Positions 27,968-36,615 of a stretch of DNA of 64,000 nucleotides are shown here, one piece after another. The notes under the pieces are model-generated. The model ran no database searches and was not told where the DNA came from. It saw only the letters and a list, made by a program, of their open reading frames with translations. Position numbers and translations under genes: made by a program. Origin of the DNA: Tropicimonas sp. IMCC34043 (lineage in GTDB: Bacteria; Pseudomonadota; Alphaproteobacteria; Rhodobacterales; Rhodobacteraceae); the NCBI RefSeq assembly GCF_003390845.1, contig NZ_QMEK01000002.1, positions 62,001 through 126,000 of the forward strand, read 5' to 3'. The first letter of the stretch is position 1. The number at the start of each line of letters is the position of its first letter.

Positions 27968-30547
27968 TCAGGCCGACGCGGCGTCCTGCGTTTCGACCGC
28001 TTCCAGACGGTCGCGCAACGCCAGATGTGCCGCTGCAAGACGGGCCACCGGCACGCGATAGGGCGAGCAGGAGACATAGGTGAAGCCCGCCTTGCGCACG
28101 AAGTCGATGGTATCGACGTTGCCGGCATGTTCGCCGCAAACCGCCAGGATGATGTCGGGCCGCGCCTTGCGCCCGCGGCTTGCCCCCATCATCAACAGCT
28201 CGCCCACACCCTCCTTGTCGAGCGTGTGGAACGGGTCCTCGGGGAACACGCCGCTGCTGACGTAGCTGCTCATGAACCGCCCGGCGTCGTCGCGCGACAG
28301 CCCATAGGTCATCTGCGTCAGGTCGTTGGTGCCAAAGCTGAGGATGTCGGCATGAACCGCGATCTCGCCTGCGCGCAGCGCCGCCCGCGGGGTTTCGACC
28401 AGCACGCAGAGCCGATAGCGGAACTCCTGCCCCGAGGCATTCCTGACCGCCGCCGCGACCCCGTCGATCCGGGTCTTGATCAGCTCGACCTCGCGCTTGG
28501 CCGAAACGAGCGGGATCATGATCTCGGGGACCACGGCGGCCCCGGCGATCCGGCTCGCCTCGACCGTCGCCTCGAAGATCGCGCGCACCTGCATCTCGTA
28601 GATCTCGGGCTGGGTTACGCCCAGCCGCACACCGCGCAGCCCCAGCATCGGGTTGAACTCGGTGATCGAATCGACGCGCCGGATCACGTCGCTCAGCGGC
28701 AGGTCGAGCGACTCGGCCAGCGCCGTCAGCCCCTCGCGGTCGGTCGGCAGGAATTCGTGCAGCGGCGGATCGAACAGCCGGATGCACACCGGGTGGCCCG
28801 CCATGATCCGGAACAGCTCCATGAAATCCTGCCGTTGCATCGGCAGCAGCTGTTCCAGCGCCGCCGCGCGGTCGGTCGGGCTGTCGGTAAAGATCATCTC
28901 GCGCATGACGGCAAGCCGCGAAGGCTCGAAGAACATGTGCTCGGTCCGGCACAGCCCGATGCCTTCGGCGGCAAAGCGGTGGGCGACGGCGGCACCTGCG
29001 GGCGTATCGGCATTGGCCCTGACCCCGATGTCGCGAAAACCGTCGGCCCAGTCCAGCAACGTTGCGAAGGGGCCGTCGAGGCTCGGCTCCTGCATCGCAA
29101 TGGCGCCCGCCATCGCCTCGCCCGTGGTGCCGTCGACGGTGATGATGTCGCCCTCGCGAAACACCCGGCCGCCGATGGTCATGGTCTTGTTGCGGGTCGA
29201 AACCCGCAACCCCGAGGCTCCGGCGATGCAGGGCAGGCCAAGCCCGCGGGCGATCACCGCAGCGTGGCTAGTCATGCCGCCGCGTTCGGTGACGATGGCG
29301 CGCGCCGCCTGCATGCCGCGGATGTCTTCGGGCGTGGTCTCGCGCCGGATCAGGATGCAGGGGATCTCGTGCGCCTCGGCCGCCAGCGCCGCGCGGGCCG
29401 AGAATGTCAGCCGCCCGGTCGCCCCGCCGGGGCTGGCGCCGATGCCCTTCAGGATCACGTCGCGCTTTGCCGCCGGGTCGACGCGGCGATGCAGCAGCTC
29501 GGGCAGCGCGCCGGGATCGACCCGCAGCACCGCCTCCTGCTTCGAGATGATGCCCTCCTCGGCCAGTCGCACCGCGGCGGCGACGGCCGCACGGGCGCTG
29601 CGCCGGGCAGGGATTGCGTCGATCACCCACAGCTTGCCATCGGCGATGGCAAAGCGGATCTCCATCTCGTCGCGCAGCTTCTGCCGGCAGAGCGCCGCCA
29701 TCTCGACCAGTTCGGCATGCAGCGCCGGCGCCTCGCCGCGCAGTGTCGGCCCGGCCTCGCCATCCAGCGGCATCATCGCACCGCTGCGCCGCGCCTCGCC
29801 GAAAGTGGCCTGGCGGCGGTACTCGCCCACCGCGCCCGCGGCCCCCGTCACCGGATCGAGGCTGCGGATGACGCCGGTACCGGATTCGCCATGGCCAAGG
29901 CCCGTGGCCATCTCCTGAACCACCAGCCCCAGCCCGGCATCCGCCGGCGCGCCCTGGGCCTGGCGCAACAGCCGGGCCGAGACGCCTTCCCACGCCCGGG
30001 CCATGGATTTCAGGACCTGAGCGAGCTGTTCGGCCGGATCCTGCGGAAACGGCGCGTCGGTTGCACGCTCATAGGCGGTCAGGGCGACGGCCACCGGATC
30101 GACGGCATCGAACGGCGCCTCGATCGTGTCGGGATCGAGCCTTGCCACGTCGGCTGCATAGGCCCGAATGAAGTTCAGATAGCGCGCCTGCGCCGCCTCG
30201 GGGCCGAGGTCGCGGGCCAGCGCGTTGCGCACCGCGTCATTCATGCCGACATCGAGGATCGTGCGCGGCCCGCCCCAGTCCGCCGCCCCGCTTGACGGCC
30301 GGACCGAAACCAGAGGCAGCGGCCCGAAGGGCGCCAGCAGCGCTGCCATGTCAAGCGGCCCGCCATCGGCGATCCGGTGCACCGCGGCAAACCCGATCGC
30401 GACGCTGCACGGCACCGGCAGGCCAAGCCGGATCAGACGCTGCAGACAGACCGCCCGTGCACCGAAGCGTTCAGCCGACAGCACCGCATCGGCAGAAATG
30501 GGGGCCGCAAGGACGCGGCCTTCGGCGGCAATTCCGGACAAGGACAT
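27968..30547 (-). CDS. ppdK: Pyruvate phosphate dikinase-like protein with degenerate ATP-binding domain
   Basis: The 859-residue protein aligns with PPDK, which interconverts pyruvate, ATP and Pi with PEP, AMP and PPi. The phospho-His domain (GGMTSHAAVIARGLGLPC) and the PEP domain (GLCRTEHMFF, SFGTNDLTQMTYGLSRDD, VCGEH with the catalytic Cys) look intact. The ATP-grasp domain is not: the GGKGA opening is absent, and the LQTR-type end of the nucleotide site reads VIDAIPARR. ATG at 30547 follows AAAGGGAAA and is preferred over 30589. It may work with another phosphoryl source or be regulatory. Confidence 0.85.
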   Translation of the reverse strand: MSLSGIAAEGRVLAAPISADAVLSAERFGARAVCLQRLIRLGLPVPCSVAIGFAAVHRIADGGPLDMAALLAPFGPLPLVSVRPSSGAADWGGPRTILDVGMNDAVRNALARDLGPEAAQARYLNFIRAYAADVARLDPDTIEAPFDAVDPVAVALTAYERATDAPFPQDPAEQLAQVLKSMARAWEGVSARLLRQAQGAPADAGLGLVVQEMATGLGHGESGTGVIRSLDPVTGAAGAVGEYRRQATFGEARRSGAMMPLDGEAGPTLRGEAPALHAELVEMAALCRQKLRDEMEIRFAIADGKLWVIDAIPARRSARAAVAAAVRLAEEGIISKQEAVLRVDPGALPELLHRRVDPAAKRDVILKGIGASPGGATGRLTFSARAALAAEAHEIPCILIRRETTPEDIRGMQAARAIVTERGGMTSHAAVIARGLGLPCIAGASGLRVSTRNKTMTIGGRVFREGDIITVDGTTGEAMAGAIAMQEPSLDGPFATLLDWADGFRDIGVRANADTPAGAAVAHRFAAEGIGLCRTEHMFFEPSRLAVMREMIFTDSPTDRAAALEQLLPMQRQDFMELFRIMAGHPVCIRLFDPPLHEFLPTDREGLTALAESLDLPLSDVIRRVDSITEFNPMLGLRGVRLGVTQPEIYEMQVRAIFEATVEASRIAGAAVVPEIMIPLVSAKREVELIKTRIDGVAAAVRNASGQEFRYRLCVLVETPRAALRAGEIAVHADILSFGTNDLTQMTYGLSRDDAGRFMSSYVSSGVFPEDPFHTLDKEGVGELLMMGASRGRKARPDIILAVCGEHAGNVDTIDFVRKAGFTYVSCSPYRVPVARLAAAHLALRDRLEAVETQDAASA

Positions 30548-30854
30548 CGCGATTTCCCTTTCTCGCGTGGTCCATCCACCATACGCCAAGCGCCGAAGCG
30601 AACAACCTCCGCCGTCGCTGACGTCGACAACGGCTGTGGGGATCGGGCCGAACCGATCGAGGCGGGTGGGCAGACGTCGGTCCCGCCCCGGTCCGAAACG
30701 CCAAAGCGCCCAGGCGTTTCCTCCTTAGCCCGGCGAAGCGCGGGACGGCAATCGACGCCCTAGATCTGCCGCCGGACTCCCTTGACGAGGCGGGAGCGTG
30801 GCCTACTCCAAGGAACTGCACCGTTTGCAACTGGAGGTTTCGGCCAGGTCGAGA
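30548..30854. other. Intergenic region between GST gene and ppdK-like gene
   Basis: 307 bases without a supported gene. It contains the structured 30680-30746 segment, within which lies copy A of a 37-bp repeat (30695-30731). No other feature is seen apart from the ppdK ribosome site at 30553-30561. Confidence 0.6.
30695..30731 (+). repeat. Copy A of a 37-bp palindrome-containing repeat
   Basis: Matches copy B at 60067-60103 at 34 of 37 positions in the same orientation. Its core is an 8-bp inverted repeat, GAAACGCC (30695-30702) and GGCGTTTC (30713-30720), with a 10-base loop. The arms GTCCCGC (30680-30686) and GCGGGAC (30740-30746) enclose it, giving a possible folded domain. It could be a terminator-type dispersed repeat or an end of the accessory island. 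Confidence 0.6.
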
Positions 30855-31457
30855 TCAGCTCAGCCGGTCGCGGATATGCGCCGCGTAAAGCGGGTCTGCC
30901 TCCATTCGTGACCGATAGGCCGAGAGATTAGGCAGGTCCGCCAGCGGAAGCAGGTCCGCCAGCAAGCCCAGCCTGTGCACCGCGGGACCCGCACAGATGT
31001 CGGCCAGGGTCACGCAATCGCCAGCCAGATAGTGTGTGTTGGCCAGCAGGCTTTCGAGCTTTGCAGCCAATGCAGAGACCGCTGGCAGCTTGGACAGGCG
31101 TTCATCGTCCTTCGCCTTGCGCAGGGCGCCAAGCGGGGGCGTCAGGGACAGGGAAACCCAGTCCATCCAGCGGTCTATCCGCGCCTTGCCGTCGTTGTCG
31201 GAGGGCCAATGCGCACCGGACGGACCCTCACTGGCCAGATAGCGCAAGATGGCGTTGGACTCCCACAGGACGAGGTCGCCGCGCGTCATCACCGGCACCT
31301 TTCCGAAGGGTGTAAGGTTATGAAAATCGCCGGCATTCTCGGCGCCTGACCCACGTCCGGCGGGCATTAGTCTGAACGGCTGTCCGATCAGGTCGAGGAG
31401 CCAGAAAACCTTGGCACAATTTGAGGAATCGCGGCGTCCGTAAATCGTGAGTTCCAT
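30855..31457 (-). CDS. Glutathione S-transferase family protein
   Basis: A 200-residue soluble protein with a thioredoxin-like N-terminal domain (MELTIYGRRDSSNCAKVFWLLD), the cis-proline segment FGKVPVM, the glutathione-contact ESNAILRYLA, and an all-helical C-terminal domain. These features define the GST fold; the substrate is unknown. The start at 31457 was chosen because it begins the fold and follows GGAAGC. It is divergent from the molybdopterin oxidoreductase across a promoter region with an operator-like palindrome. Confidence 0.88.
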   Translation of the reverse strand: MELTIYGRRDSSNCAKVFWLLDLIGQPFRLMPAGRGSGAENAGDFHNLTPFGKVPVMTRGDLVLWESNAILRYLASEGPSGAHWPSDNDGKARIDRWMDWVSLSLTPPLGALRKAKDDERLSKLPAVSALAAKLESLLANTHYLAGDCVTLADICAGPAVHRLGLLADLLPLADLPNLSAYRSRMEADPLYAAHIRDRLS

Positions 31458-31621
31458 GCTGAGCTTCCGCTTGAGTTCGTTCTGACCGGCCCGGCATCCA
31501 CGCCCGACCAGCCCTGGCATACAGGCGGCCCTCTTCGCCGCCGCCGCCAAGTCAACTGGCAGCCGGGGACCCAAATAGTCCCTCGGCGAACAAGTCCGTA
31601 CACACCGATTGACTGTGTGTC

Positions 31622-31641
31622 GACACTTGTATACAAATGTC
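31622..31641. promoter_or_regulatory. Operator-like palindrome in the GST/oxidoreductase divergent promoter
   Basis: A 20-bp near-perfect palindrome (one mismatched pair) centred on the perfect core TTGTATACAA (31627-31636). TTGTATACAA-like sites are typical of GntR/FadR-subfamily repressors, two of which are encoded in the island. A second inverted repeat, ACACAC (31600-31605) and GTGTGT (31615-31620), lies just upstream. Binding by either island GntR is inferred. Confidence 0.55.
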
Positions 31642-31756
31642 TCCATCGGAATGCAATCAGCCAAAGTTCGGCGTCCCGTGCAGCTGGCCAGCGGCCTCTG
31701 CGCACCGTTCGAGCTTTGCGGCTATTTGCTCCGCAGGGGTTGAGACGGGGCCGGAA

Positions 31757-34105
31757 ATGACTTCGCAAACACGCCGTACGGGCGGGACACCGTACCTCTA
31801 TCACAGCAGCCATTGGGGTACCTTTACGGCGGTACGCGAGGGGGACGCGCTGCGGATACAGCCGATTTCCGACGATCCGGACCCCTCCGACATCCTTCAG
31901 AACATTCCCGCTGCGCTTTCGCATCCTGCGCGCCTTGCCCGTCCGCTGGTGCGCAGGGGCTGGCTGGAAGATGGCCCCGGCCCGGACCCCCGGCGCGGCA
32001 CAGACGGTTATGTCGAAATGGCGTGGGATGACGCGCTCGATCTCGCCGCGAAGGAACTGGCGCGGCTCGGCGGCGGCAGGGGCGAGGCAGGCGAAGAAAA
32101 TGCGGGGCGCCACGTCTTCGGCGGGTCCTATGGCTGGTCCTCCGCGGGGCGGTTTCATCACGCGCAAAGCCAGGTTCACCGGTTTCTGAACGTTTCTTTC
32201 GGCGGCTACGTGGCCTCGGTCGAGTCCTATTCCAGCGCTGCCGGCTCGGTCATCCTCGACACCGTCGCCGGCAACTGGCGGCGCCTCTCGCGCGAAGGGC
32301 GTTGGTGGGAGCATATCCGCGAGCGGACCGAACTGGTCATTGCCTTCGGCGGGCTGCCGCTGAAGAACCTTGCCGTCAGCCCGGGCGGCAATTCGCGGCA
32401 TATCGCGGCGGAGTCGATCCGGGCCGCCGCCGCAAGGGGCGCCCGGTTCGTATCGATCAGCGCGCTGCATGACGACTTCCCGAACGATTGTCCTGTGGAC
32501 CGGCTTGCCCCGCGACCGGCGACCGATGTGGCGCTGATGCTCGGGATGGCTCATCGCCTCATCCATACCGGCGCGGTGGATCGCGGCTATCTCGAGACAT
32601 ACACGACCGGTTGGGAGGCGCTGCGCGCCTATATCGAGGGCGAAGAGGACGGGCAGCCCAAGACGCCAGACTGGGCGCAGGCGATCTGCGGGGTCGATGC
32701 GCGCGAGATCGAAGCCCTGGCGGACCTGGCCGCGCGATCGCGGACCCTCATCACCATCGCCTATGGCCTCCAGCGGGCGGAGAATGGGGAACAACCGGTC
32801 TGGATGGCGCTTGCCCTGTCCTGCATGCTGGGCGGCGGCGTGCGGCGCGGCGCCGGCTTTTCCTATGCTCTGGGCTCAATGGGCAACCACGGCAAGCCAC
32901 AGCTTGCGGTGCCGAGCCCGACGTTGCCCCAAGGCAGGAACCGGTCGGGCGACTTCATACCCGTGGCAAGGATTGCGGATCTGTTGCTCAACCCCGGCGG
33001 CCGCTACACCTATCGCGGGAAGGACCGGAAATATGGCCACATCCGGCTGATCTACTGGGCGGGCGGCAACCCGTTTCACCATCATCAGCATCTGGACCGG
33101 CTGCGTAAGGCCTTCGCGAAACCGGATACGATAATCGTCCATGACAATGTGGGCACCGCCACCACCGCTCATGCCGATATCGTCTTTCCCGCGACGATCA
33201 CCGCTGAGCGTGACGACATCGGTGCCAGCGCGGGCGATCCCTTTCTCGTTCCAATGAAGAAGCTCGCGGAACCCTACGGCGAGGCGCGGGACGATTTCAG
33301 CATCTTTTGCGAGCTGTCCCTTCGGCTCGGCTGCCTGGCCGAGTTTTCCGAGCGCCGCACCGCGCGGGAATGGCTGGAGCATCTTTACGGCGAAACGCGG
33401 GGCGCGCTGGCCGAAGCGGGATTGCCGGCACCGGCCTTCGACACCTTCTTCGAGGGGCCGCCGCTTCACCTGCCGACCTCCGACGCGCCCAGCATGATGG
33501 AGGCCTTTCACGCCGATCCGGCCGCCAATCCGCTGGCGACGCCCAGCGGCCGGATCGAGCTGTTCTCCCATCTCGCCGTGGCGGGCGGGCTCCCGGGCCA
33601 TCCCGCATGGATTGAACCCGAGGAATGGCTCGGATCGGCCATGGCCCGAACCCATCCCTTTCAGCTTGTCGCGAACCAGCCCGCTGGCAAGCTCCACAGC
33701 CAGCTCGATTTCGGCAAGACCAGTATGGCCGCGAAGATCGGCGGGCGTGAGGTGGCGTGCATGAACGAGGCCGATGCGGAGCGGCTGGGTATTCGCGAGG
33801 GGGATGTGATCCGCCTTTGGAACGCCCGAGGTGCCGCGCTGGCAGTCGCCCGGCCATCCTCCGGCATCGCGCCCTCGGTCATCCGGCTTTCCACCGGCGC
33901 TTGGTACGCGCCAAGAGAGATCGAGGGCGCCGGCCCGGCCTGCGTGAACGGCAACCCCAACGCCCTGACCGCCGATCGCCCCGCCTCGCCTCTCAGCCAG
34001 GGATGCTCCGGCCAGTTATGCCTGGTCTCGGTCGAACGGTTGAAGGCGCCGGATCCCGGAACCGTTCCGCATGAAAATATCCTGCTCCGCCCCAAGAGGC
34101 GCTGA
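31757..34105 (+). CDS. Molybdopterin-dependent S/N-oxide reductase-family oxidoreductase (BisC/TorA-like, no signal)
   Basis: A 782-residue member of the DMSO reductase family, branch of biotin sulfoxide/TMAO/DMSO reductases, with Mo-bis-MGD. GGSYGWSSAGRFHHAQ places a serine Mo ligand (about Ser129), as in that branch. No N-terminal Fe-S cysteines and no Tat signal are present, so it should be cytoplasmic like BisC. ATG at 31757 starts at a natural N-terminus; an upstream in-frame start at 31637 lies in the operator region. It may be cotranscribed with the next isomerase gene. Its S- or N-oxide substrate is unknown. Confidence 0.87.
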   Translation: MTSQTRRTGGTPYLYHSSHWGTFTAVREGDALRIQPISDDPDPSDILQNIPAALSHPARLARPLVRRGWLEDGPGPDPRRGTDGYVEMAWDDALDLAAKELARLGGGRGEAGEENAGRHVFGGSYGWSSAGRFHHAQSQVHRFLNVSFGGYVASVESYSSAAGSVILDTVAGNWRRLSREGRWWEHIRERTELVIAFGGLPLKNLAVSPGGNSRHIAAESIRAAAARGARFVSISALHDDFPNDCPVDRLAPRPATDVALMLGMAHRLIHTGAVDRGYLETYTTGWEALRAYIEGEEDGQPKTPDWAQAICGVDAREIEALADLAARSRTLITIAYGLQRAENGEQPVWMALALSCMLGGGVRRGAGFSYALGSMGNHGKPQLAVPSPTLPQGRNRSGDFIPVARIADLLLNPGGRYTYRGKDRKYGHIRLIYWAGGNPFHHHQHLDRLRKAFAKPDTIIVHDNVGTATTAHADIVFPATITAERDDIGASAGDPFLVPMKKLAEPYGEARDDFSIFCELSLRLGCLAEFSERRTAREWLEHLYGETRGALAEAGLPAPAFDTFFEGPPLHLPTSDAPSMMEAFHADPAANPLATPSGRIELFSHLAVAGGLPGHPAWIEPEEWLGSAMARTHPFQLVANQPAGKLHSQLDFGKTSMAAKIGGREVACMNEADAERLGIREGDVIRLWNARGAALAVARPSSGIAPSVIRLSTGAWYAPREIEGAGPACVNGNPNALTADRPASPLSQGCSGQLCLVSVERLKAPDPGTVPHENILLRPKRR

Positions 34106-34180
34106 ACTACCGGCCAGGGGCCGTTGGGGCCGGACGCACCGAACTGGCAGAGACCTCCATTTCCACGAGAAAGACATGAC

Positions 34181-35278
34181 ATGAGCCAGACCGGTATTCC
34201 GTATCTATTCATGCGCGGCGGGACGTCGCGGGGGCCTTATTTCCGCCGGGAGGATCTGCCGCGAGACAGAGAGACGCTCTCGGAGGTGCTGATCCGCGCG
34301 GTCGGCTCCGGTCATTCGCTGAACATCGACGGGATCGGCGGCGGTTCAGCCGTAACCACCAAGGTTGCGATGCTGTCGGTGAGCGACGACCCCTGGGCGG
34401 ATGTCGATTACTTTTTTGCGCAGATCAGCGTCGACACGAGGATGGTCGACTACAAACCGAGCTGCGGCAACATCCTGTCCGGGGTCGGGCCCGCGGCCAT
34501 TGAAATGGGCATCGTCCCCGCGAAGGACGGCGTGACGGAGGTGAAGATCCGCGCGGTCAACACCGGTTCGAAGGTCGTTGCCCGGGTGCAGACCCCGAGA
34601 GGCATCGTGACCTATGAGGGTCAGGAGCGTATCGACGGCGTTCCCGGCGCAGCGGCACCGATCACGCTGAACTTCACCGAAACCGTTGGCGCGGCGACGG
34701 GTCGGTTCCTGCCGACCGGAAATCTTCAGGACCAATTCCGCGGCATTGCCGTGACCTGTATGGACGTCGCGATGCCGATGGTCATTGCGCGCGCCACCGA
34801 TTTCGGCCTGACCGGGCAGGAAAGCCGCGACGAGCTGGATGGCAACAGGGATTTCTTTGCGGCGATGGAACAGGTGCGCCTCGAAGCGGGCGCGGCGATG
34901 GGCTTTGAGAATGTCGCAGAGTCGGTCGTTCCGAAATTCGGGCTGCTTGCTCCGGCCCGAAACGGCGGGTCGGTCGCCGCGCGCTATTTCATGCCTTGGA
35001 GCACCCATCCCACGATGGCCGTCACCGGCGCCCAGTGCCTTGCCGCCTGCGCCCTGACCCCGGGTACGGTTTCCGACGGCCTTGTCGACCGCCCGCAGAT
35101 CTCGCCCGCGAGAATTGTGCTGGAGCATCCCTCAGGCCAGATCGACCTGACCGTCGATTTCGATATGCACGACGGCGCGCTTCGGCTTCATTCGGTTGGT
35201 CTTGTCCGCACAGCGCGCAAGCTCGCCGACGGAAAGGTATATGTACCGACAGGGCTCTGGAACGGCGCTGCCACCTGA
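34181..35278 (+). CDS. PrpF/4-oxalomesaconate tautomerase-like isomerase
   Basis: A 365-residue enzyme of the PrpF family (DapF fold, two symmetric lobes), which isomerises double bonds of unsaturated tricarboxylates such as aconitate or 4-oxalomesaconate. The hallmark PYLFMRGGTSRGPYF opens the protein, and SCGNILSGVGPAAIE holds the conserved Cys-Gly-Asn. The start at 34181 begins the family homology. Its presence beside five MmgE/PrpD genes suggests action on a related polycarboxylate. Whether it is PrpF-type or GalD-type cannot be decided by eye. Confidence 0.85.
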   Translation: MSQTGIPYLFMRGGTSRGPYFRREDLPRDRETLSEVLIRAVGSGHSLNIDGIGGGSAVTTKVAMLSVSDDPWADVDYFFAQISVDTRMVDYKPSCGNILSGVGPAAIEMGIVPAKDGVTEVKIRAVNTGSKVVARVQTPRGIVTYEGQERIDGVPGAAAPITLNFTETVGAATGRFLPTGNLQDQFRGIAVTCMDVAMPMVIARATDFGLTGQESRDELDGNRDFFAAMEQVRLEAGAAMGFENVAESVVPKFGLLAPARNGGSVAARYFMPWSTHPTMAVTGAQCLAACALTPGTVSDGLVDRPQISPARIVLEHPSGQIDLTVDFDMHDGALRLHSVGLVRTARKLADGKVYVPTGLWNGAAT

Positions 35279-35660
35279 GGACCAATCTGCCGAAAGGGGC
35301 GTTTCAACAGAGCCGCCGAACGGACGCGCTGCGCGAGACTGGCCCCCAAAGGAAGGGGCGTCGATGAGACGGCTGACCGGTCAATTTGTTCTGCATCTGA
35401 TTTCCGGCTGTACGGCAGATCTTTTCTCCGGGCTGGGCTTGCCGCTCGACCGCAGGGATCCTGGGGGCAGTGCGTCGCGTTCGTTGCGGCGATGCACATC
35501 ACGCGGATTTTCCTGATTATACCCAACCTGGAACGGATAATGCGTCCAGCCGTGCGCAGCCACCGGATCTGACAGAACCGCCTGTCCCGTCATTCGATCT
35601 TGGATACATTGGAAAACACATGTACCCTTAGGTTGCAAAGTACGTGTCAGGGAAAGCAAA
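35279..35660. other. Intergenic region before the first gntR gene
   Basis: 382 bases without a supported gene. Near the 3' end there is a spaced inverted repeat, TACAT (35605-35609) and ATGTA (35620-35624), 36 bases before the gntR start; it may be an autoregulatory site. The rest shows no coding character or strong hairpin. Confidence 0.45.
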
Positions 35661-36314
35661 ATGGTACAAATTTCCAAGACTCGCGACATCAGCCACACGG
35701 TATACGAGCAGGTGCGCGAAGCAATACACGACGGTGAGTTCAAGGTCGGCGACAGAGTGACCGAGGTTGCCCTTGCCGAGAAATTCGGTGTCTCGCGCAC
35801 ACCCATTCGCGACGCAATTTCAAAGCTCGAGGCTGACGGGCTGCTCACGAACGTCCCCCGGCGCGGACTGATCGTCACCGATCTCAGCCATCAGCAGATC
35901 GGAGAACTCTACATGATGCGAGAAGTGCTGGAGGGCGCGGCAGCGCGACTTGCCGCTCTGGCCGGCAGCGATGCCGAGATCTCCACCTTGCAGGGACTTG
36001 TGACGACGGAAGAAACCGCCCTGCCAGACCCTGCCAAGCTTTCGGCGATCAACAAGAAGTTCCACCGTCTCCTGGCCCTGGCAGCCCACAACCGATATCT
36101 GCTTGTGGCAATCGAGCAATTGTCGATCACCATGTCGCTGTTGCCCAGCCTGCTGGCCGAAGGGGGGCGCTCACAGATCGCGCACGATCAACATATGCTG
36201 ATCGTTGAGGCCATAAAGAAGCGCGATCCCGAAGCCGCCGAGGCGGCAATACGCGATCATATCCGCTCCTCGCATGAGCATCGGCTGCTGCTCATGCTTC
36301 CGGATGATTCGTAG
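35661..36314 (+). CDS. GntR-family (FCD/FadR-type) transcriptional regulator
   Basis: A 217-residue regulator. The N-terminal winged helix (DRVTEVALAEKFGVSRTPIR, residues about 31-50) is the GntR DNA-binding motif. The all-helical C-terminal FCD domain carries the metal/ligand residues N-K-K-F-H and two later His positions (DQHMLIVEAI and DHIRSSHEH). FCD regulators usually respond to carboxylic acids. It lies just upstream of the ABC transporter operon and probably controls it. Confidence 0.88.
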   Translation: MVQISKTRDISHTVYEQVREAIHDGEFKVGDRVTEVALAEKFGVSRTPIRDAISKLEADGLLTNVPRRGLIVTDLSHQQIGELYMMREVLEGAAARLAALAGSDAEISTLQGLVTTEETALPDPAKLSAINKKFHRLLALAAHNRYLLVAIEQLSITMSLLPSLLAEGGRSQIAHDQHMLIVEAIKKRDPEAAEAAIRDHIRSSHEHRLLLMLPDDS

Positions 36315-36615
36315 CGGCCTCGGGGAGTGCCCATTTGGTGGGCTCTCACCCACATGACGTCCCAATTACCGGTCACTGACCGCGCGTCGCATCCTGCAGC
36401 ATCGCGCGCGCAGCATCCAATCGGGTCGCCCCGACCGTAATTATTTTCCCAAAAATCAAATACTTAAGATCTCCTCGGCGCCTGCTCCGTGCGCCGGAAG
36501 CGTGCCAATGTTTGAAAAACAAAACACAAAAAAACACTTGCATACTATAGTCCGTGCGTGATCCGATGAATCTACGTCAGACCGTTCAGAACAAGCCTAG
36601 CGACAGGGGAAACAC
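36315..36615. other. Promoter region of the ABC transporter operon
   Basis: 301 bases without a gene. After the gntR stop there is a short imperfect hairpin (GCCCA/TGGGC arms near 36329-36342). Further on lies an A-rich block (36512-36537) and, at 36538-36547, TTGCATACTA, which matches the TTGTATACAA core of the 31622 palindrome at 8 of 10 positions and shares the preceding ACAC. This is a candidate GntR site for the operon. Confidence 0.45.

Noticed and set aside
27944-30295. 783-codon open frame antisense to the PPDK-like gene
   Set aside because: An antisense shadow of clear coding sequence, with no start signals or recognisable protein.
30548-31756. A tRNA-Lys 3'-end copy as left attachment site of the island
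   Set aside because: I searched by eye for the T-arm and acceptor sequence of the tRNA-Lys genes near the left edge and did not find it; only the 37-bp repeat recurs.
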